NCBI GenBank assembly: GCA_022749755.1
Contig: CM040449.1
Coordinates: forward strand, 5,227,157 to 5,291,156
Direction of reading: 5' to 3'
DNA from: Azadirachta indica
Lineage: Eukaryota; Streptophyta; Magnoliopsida; Sapindales; Meliaceae
Length of the DNA stretch: 64,000 nt
Positions 62,827 to 64,000 of this stretch are shown one piece after another. A model generated the notes under the pieces. The model was not told where the DNA came from. It made no database searches and was given only the letters and a program-made list of their open reading frames with translations. The position numbers were made by a program, and so were the translations under genes. The first letter of the stretch is position 1. The number at the start of each line of letters is the position of its first letter.

Positions 62827-64000
62827 GAATTTGCAGATAAATCAGAAAAGAATTAAAATTAAGAAGAAAAAAGGCAGAGAGGAAAGAAGAATAGAAGAAG
62901 AACAATCAGCAGATACAGAGAGGTTTTGTTTGCATCTTGATTTTGTACAAAACCGACGCAGTTTATGTTTCTCTCTCTTTCCTTGGTTTGGTTTTTGTTA
63001 TCGGGTTCTCTTCTCTTCTCTTCTCTTCTTTCTCGCGATCTCTTTTTCTGTGCTCTTTTGTTGCCTTTTGTTCTTTCTAAGTGGGTTTACCGACTCTAAT
63101 CAAATTTGATTAATCTCCCGCCCTAATTACGTCATTTTTCTTCGTTTTCAGTTTGGTACCTAATACTTTTTTATTTTTATATGAAGTCCTTTATTTTTTA
63201 TTAATTTTCAAATTTCACATCCCATATCATATATTTTCAATGAAGTCCCATCTTTTTCTTTTTTGTCATTTTTTCCACTCAAGACTAAAATATTTGGTTC
63301 TTTACTTCTTTTCACCCATCAACTAGTTACTCGACTTCCTAATTTCTAAAAGTTTTTAACAATCAAATCCTTTACAATAAAATGAAAAATTGACCTGATT
63401 TACATTTACCACAATGCTTATTGTTCTTCGTACTTCAAACTTGCTCAAAAAGTATCATATATTCAGAAATACTAAGGGGAAAGGCATAAATTATGAAGTT
63501 GAAGATGCCTGTAGGTGAATGGGGAAGTCAAAGAGACAGATTTCAGAGTTGACAGTCTTATCCCACCAAATGTCACCTTTGTTCTGAAAGTAGCATTAAT
63601 TAAGGCACCAAAAAATGCGATTCCCGATGTCACTTTCTGTGGCGTGTTGGCAACTTACTCATGTAACTGCCTTAATGCTTATGCTTAACCAACACTGTGA
63701 ACTCTCTTGTCTTCCTCCAATCCAATCTCCATCGTCCCTATTTCTTGGCAGGCAGTTGCAGTGGGCTCGACAGTTACGAAGGCCCAATGGGTCAACGATA
63801 AACGGCGAAACAAAAGCTAGCTGACTGATAACTTTGACAAATGACTGAAACCCTGCGCGTAAGCTGCTGCAAATGTTCGCGAGTAGATTTTATGGCGATT
63901 TAAACCTTCATAGATGTTGAACGGATTAATGTTATAACACAGGTAAAACCATCCCTCCAAACACATTTGAGACGTTTCCTCACTTCGGAAGCCATCTTTT
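62827..64000. other. Upstream region of the SPATULA-like gene to window end
   Basis: Leader and promoter side. A CTTCT pentamer run at about 63010-63030 reads as GA-rich on the coding strand. ORFs at 62744-63109 (+, over the SPT 5' end) and 63615-63824 (+) have no recognisable domain. Confidence 0.55.

Noticed and set aside
1..64000. CRISPR arrays, operons, phage or plasmid features
   Set aside because: The window is plant nuclear DNA; short repeats are microsatellites without spacer structure.

Overview
The window is nuclear DNA of a dicot flowering plant. Genes are split by GT-AG introns, spacers are AT-rich and full of microsatellites, and the proteins belong to plant-only families (class B heat stress factor, RALF, plant subtilases, BOI-type RING, SPATULA and ZHOUPI-type bHLH). 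A woody rosid such as Citrus would fit, but nothing here fixes the species.

Layout. 117-4612 (-): WD40 protein of the RID3/WDR18 type. 8024-9214 (-): HSFB4/SCHIZORIZA-type factor with about 11 kb of gene-free DNA upstream. 20134-22996 (-): BOI-related RING E3 ligase. 24180-24548 (+): RALF peptide precursor. 26459-27595 (-): LEA_2-type membrane protein. 32498-34804 (-) and 38817-42129 (+): a divergent pair of subtilases. The second is split in its signal-peptide codons by a 1,038-bp TRIM retrotransposon (38870-39907). 44752-47510 (-): receptor-like kinase of the At1g01540 group with a one-base frameshift. 48489-54477: a 5,989-bp Ty3/Gypsy chromovirus on the minus strand. 55929-58650 (-): bHLH95/ZHOUPI-type factor with a frameshift in its basic region. 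60385-62826 (-): SPATULA/ALCATRAZ-type bHLH factor. Exon joins were worked out by hand. For each multi-exon gene the exons sum to whole codons, except the two genes with frameshifts.

The most notable region is 38-55 kb. A very young TRIM interrupts a subtilase whose catalytic residues are all intact. About 9 kb away lies a young autonomous-type chromovirus with the same LTR ends (TGTCACGGC...GCGTGACA), the same primer-binding site at the same spacing, and the same apparent 4-bp target duplication. This suggests that the TRIM uses a chromovirus-type integration machinery. Two host genes nearby carry frameshifts in A-runs. These are either recent losses or base-calling errors.

The genes are independent plant loci, not an operon-like system. 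Several act in development or cell-wall signalling (SCZ, RALF, subtilases, ZOU, SPT), but the window gives no evidence that they work together.
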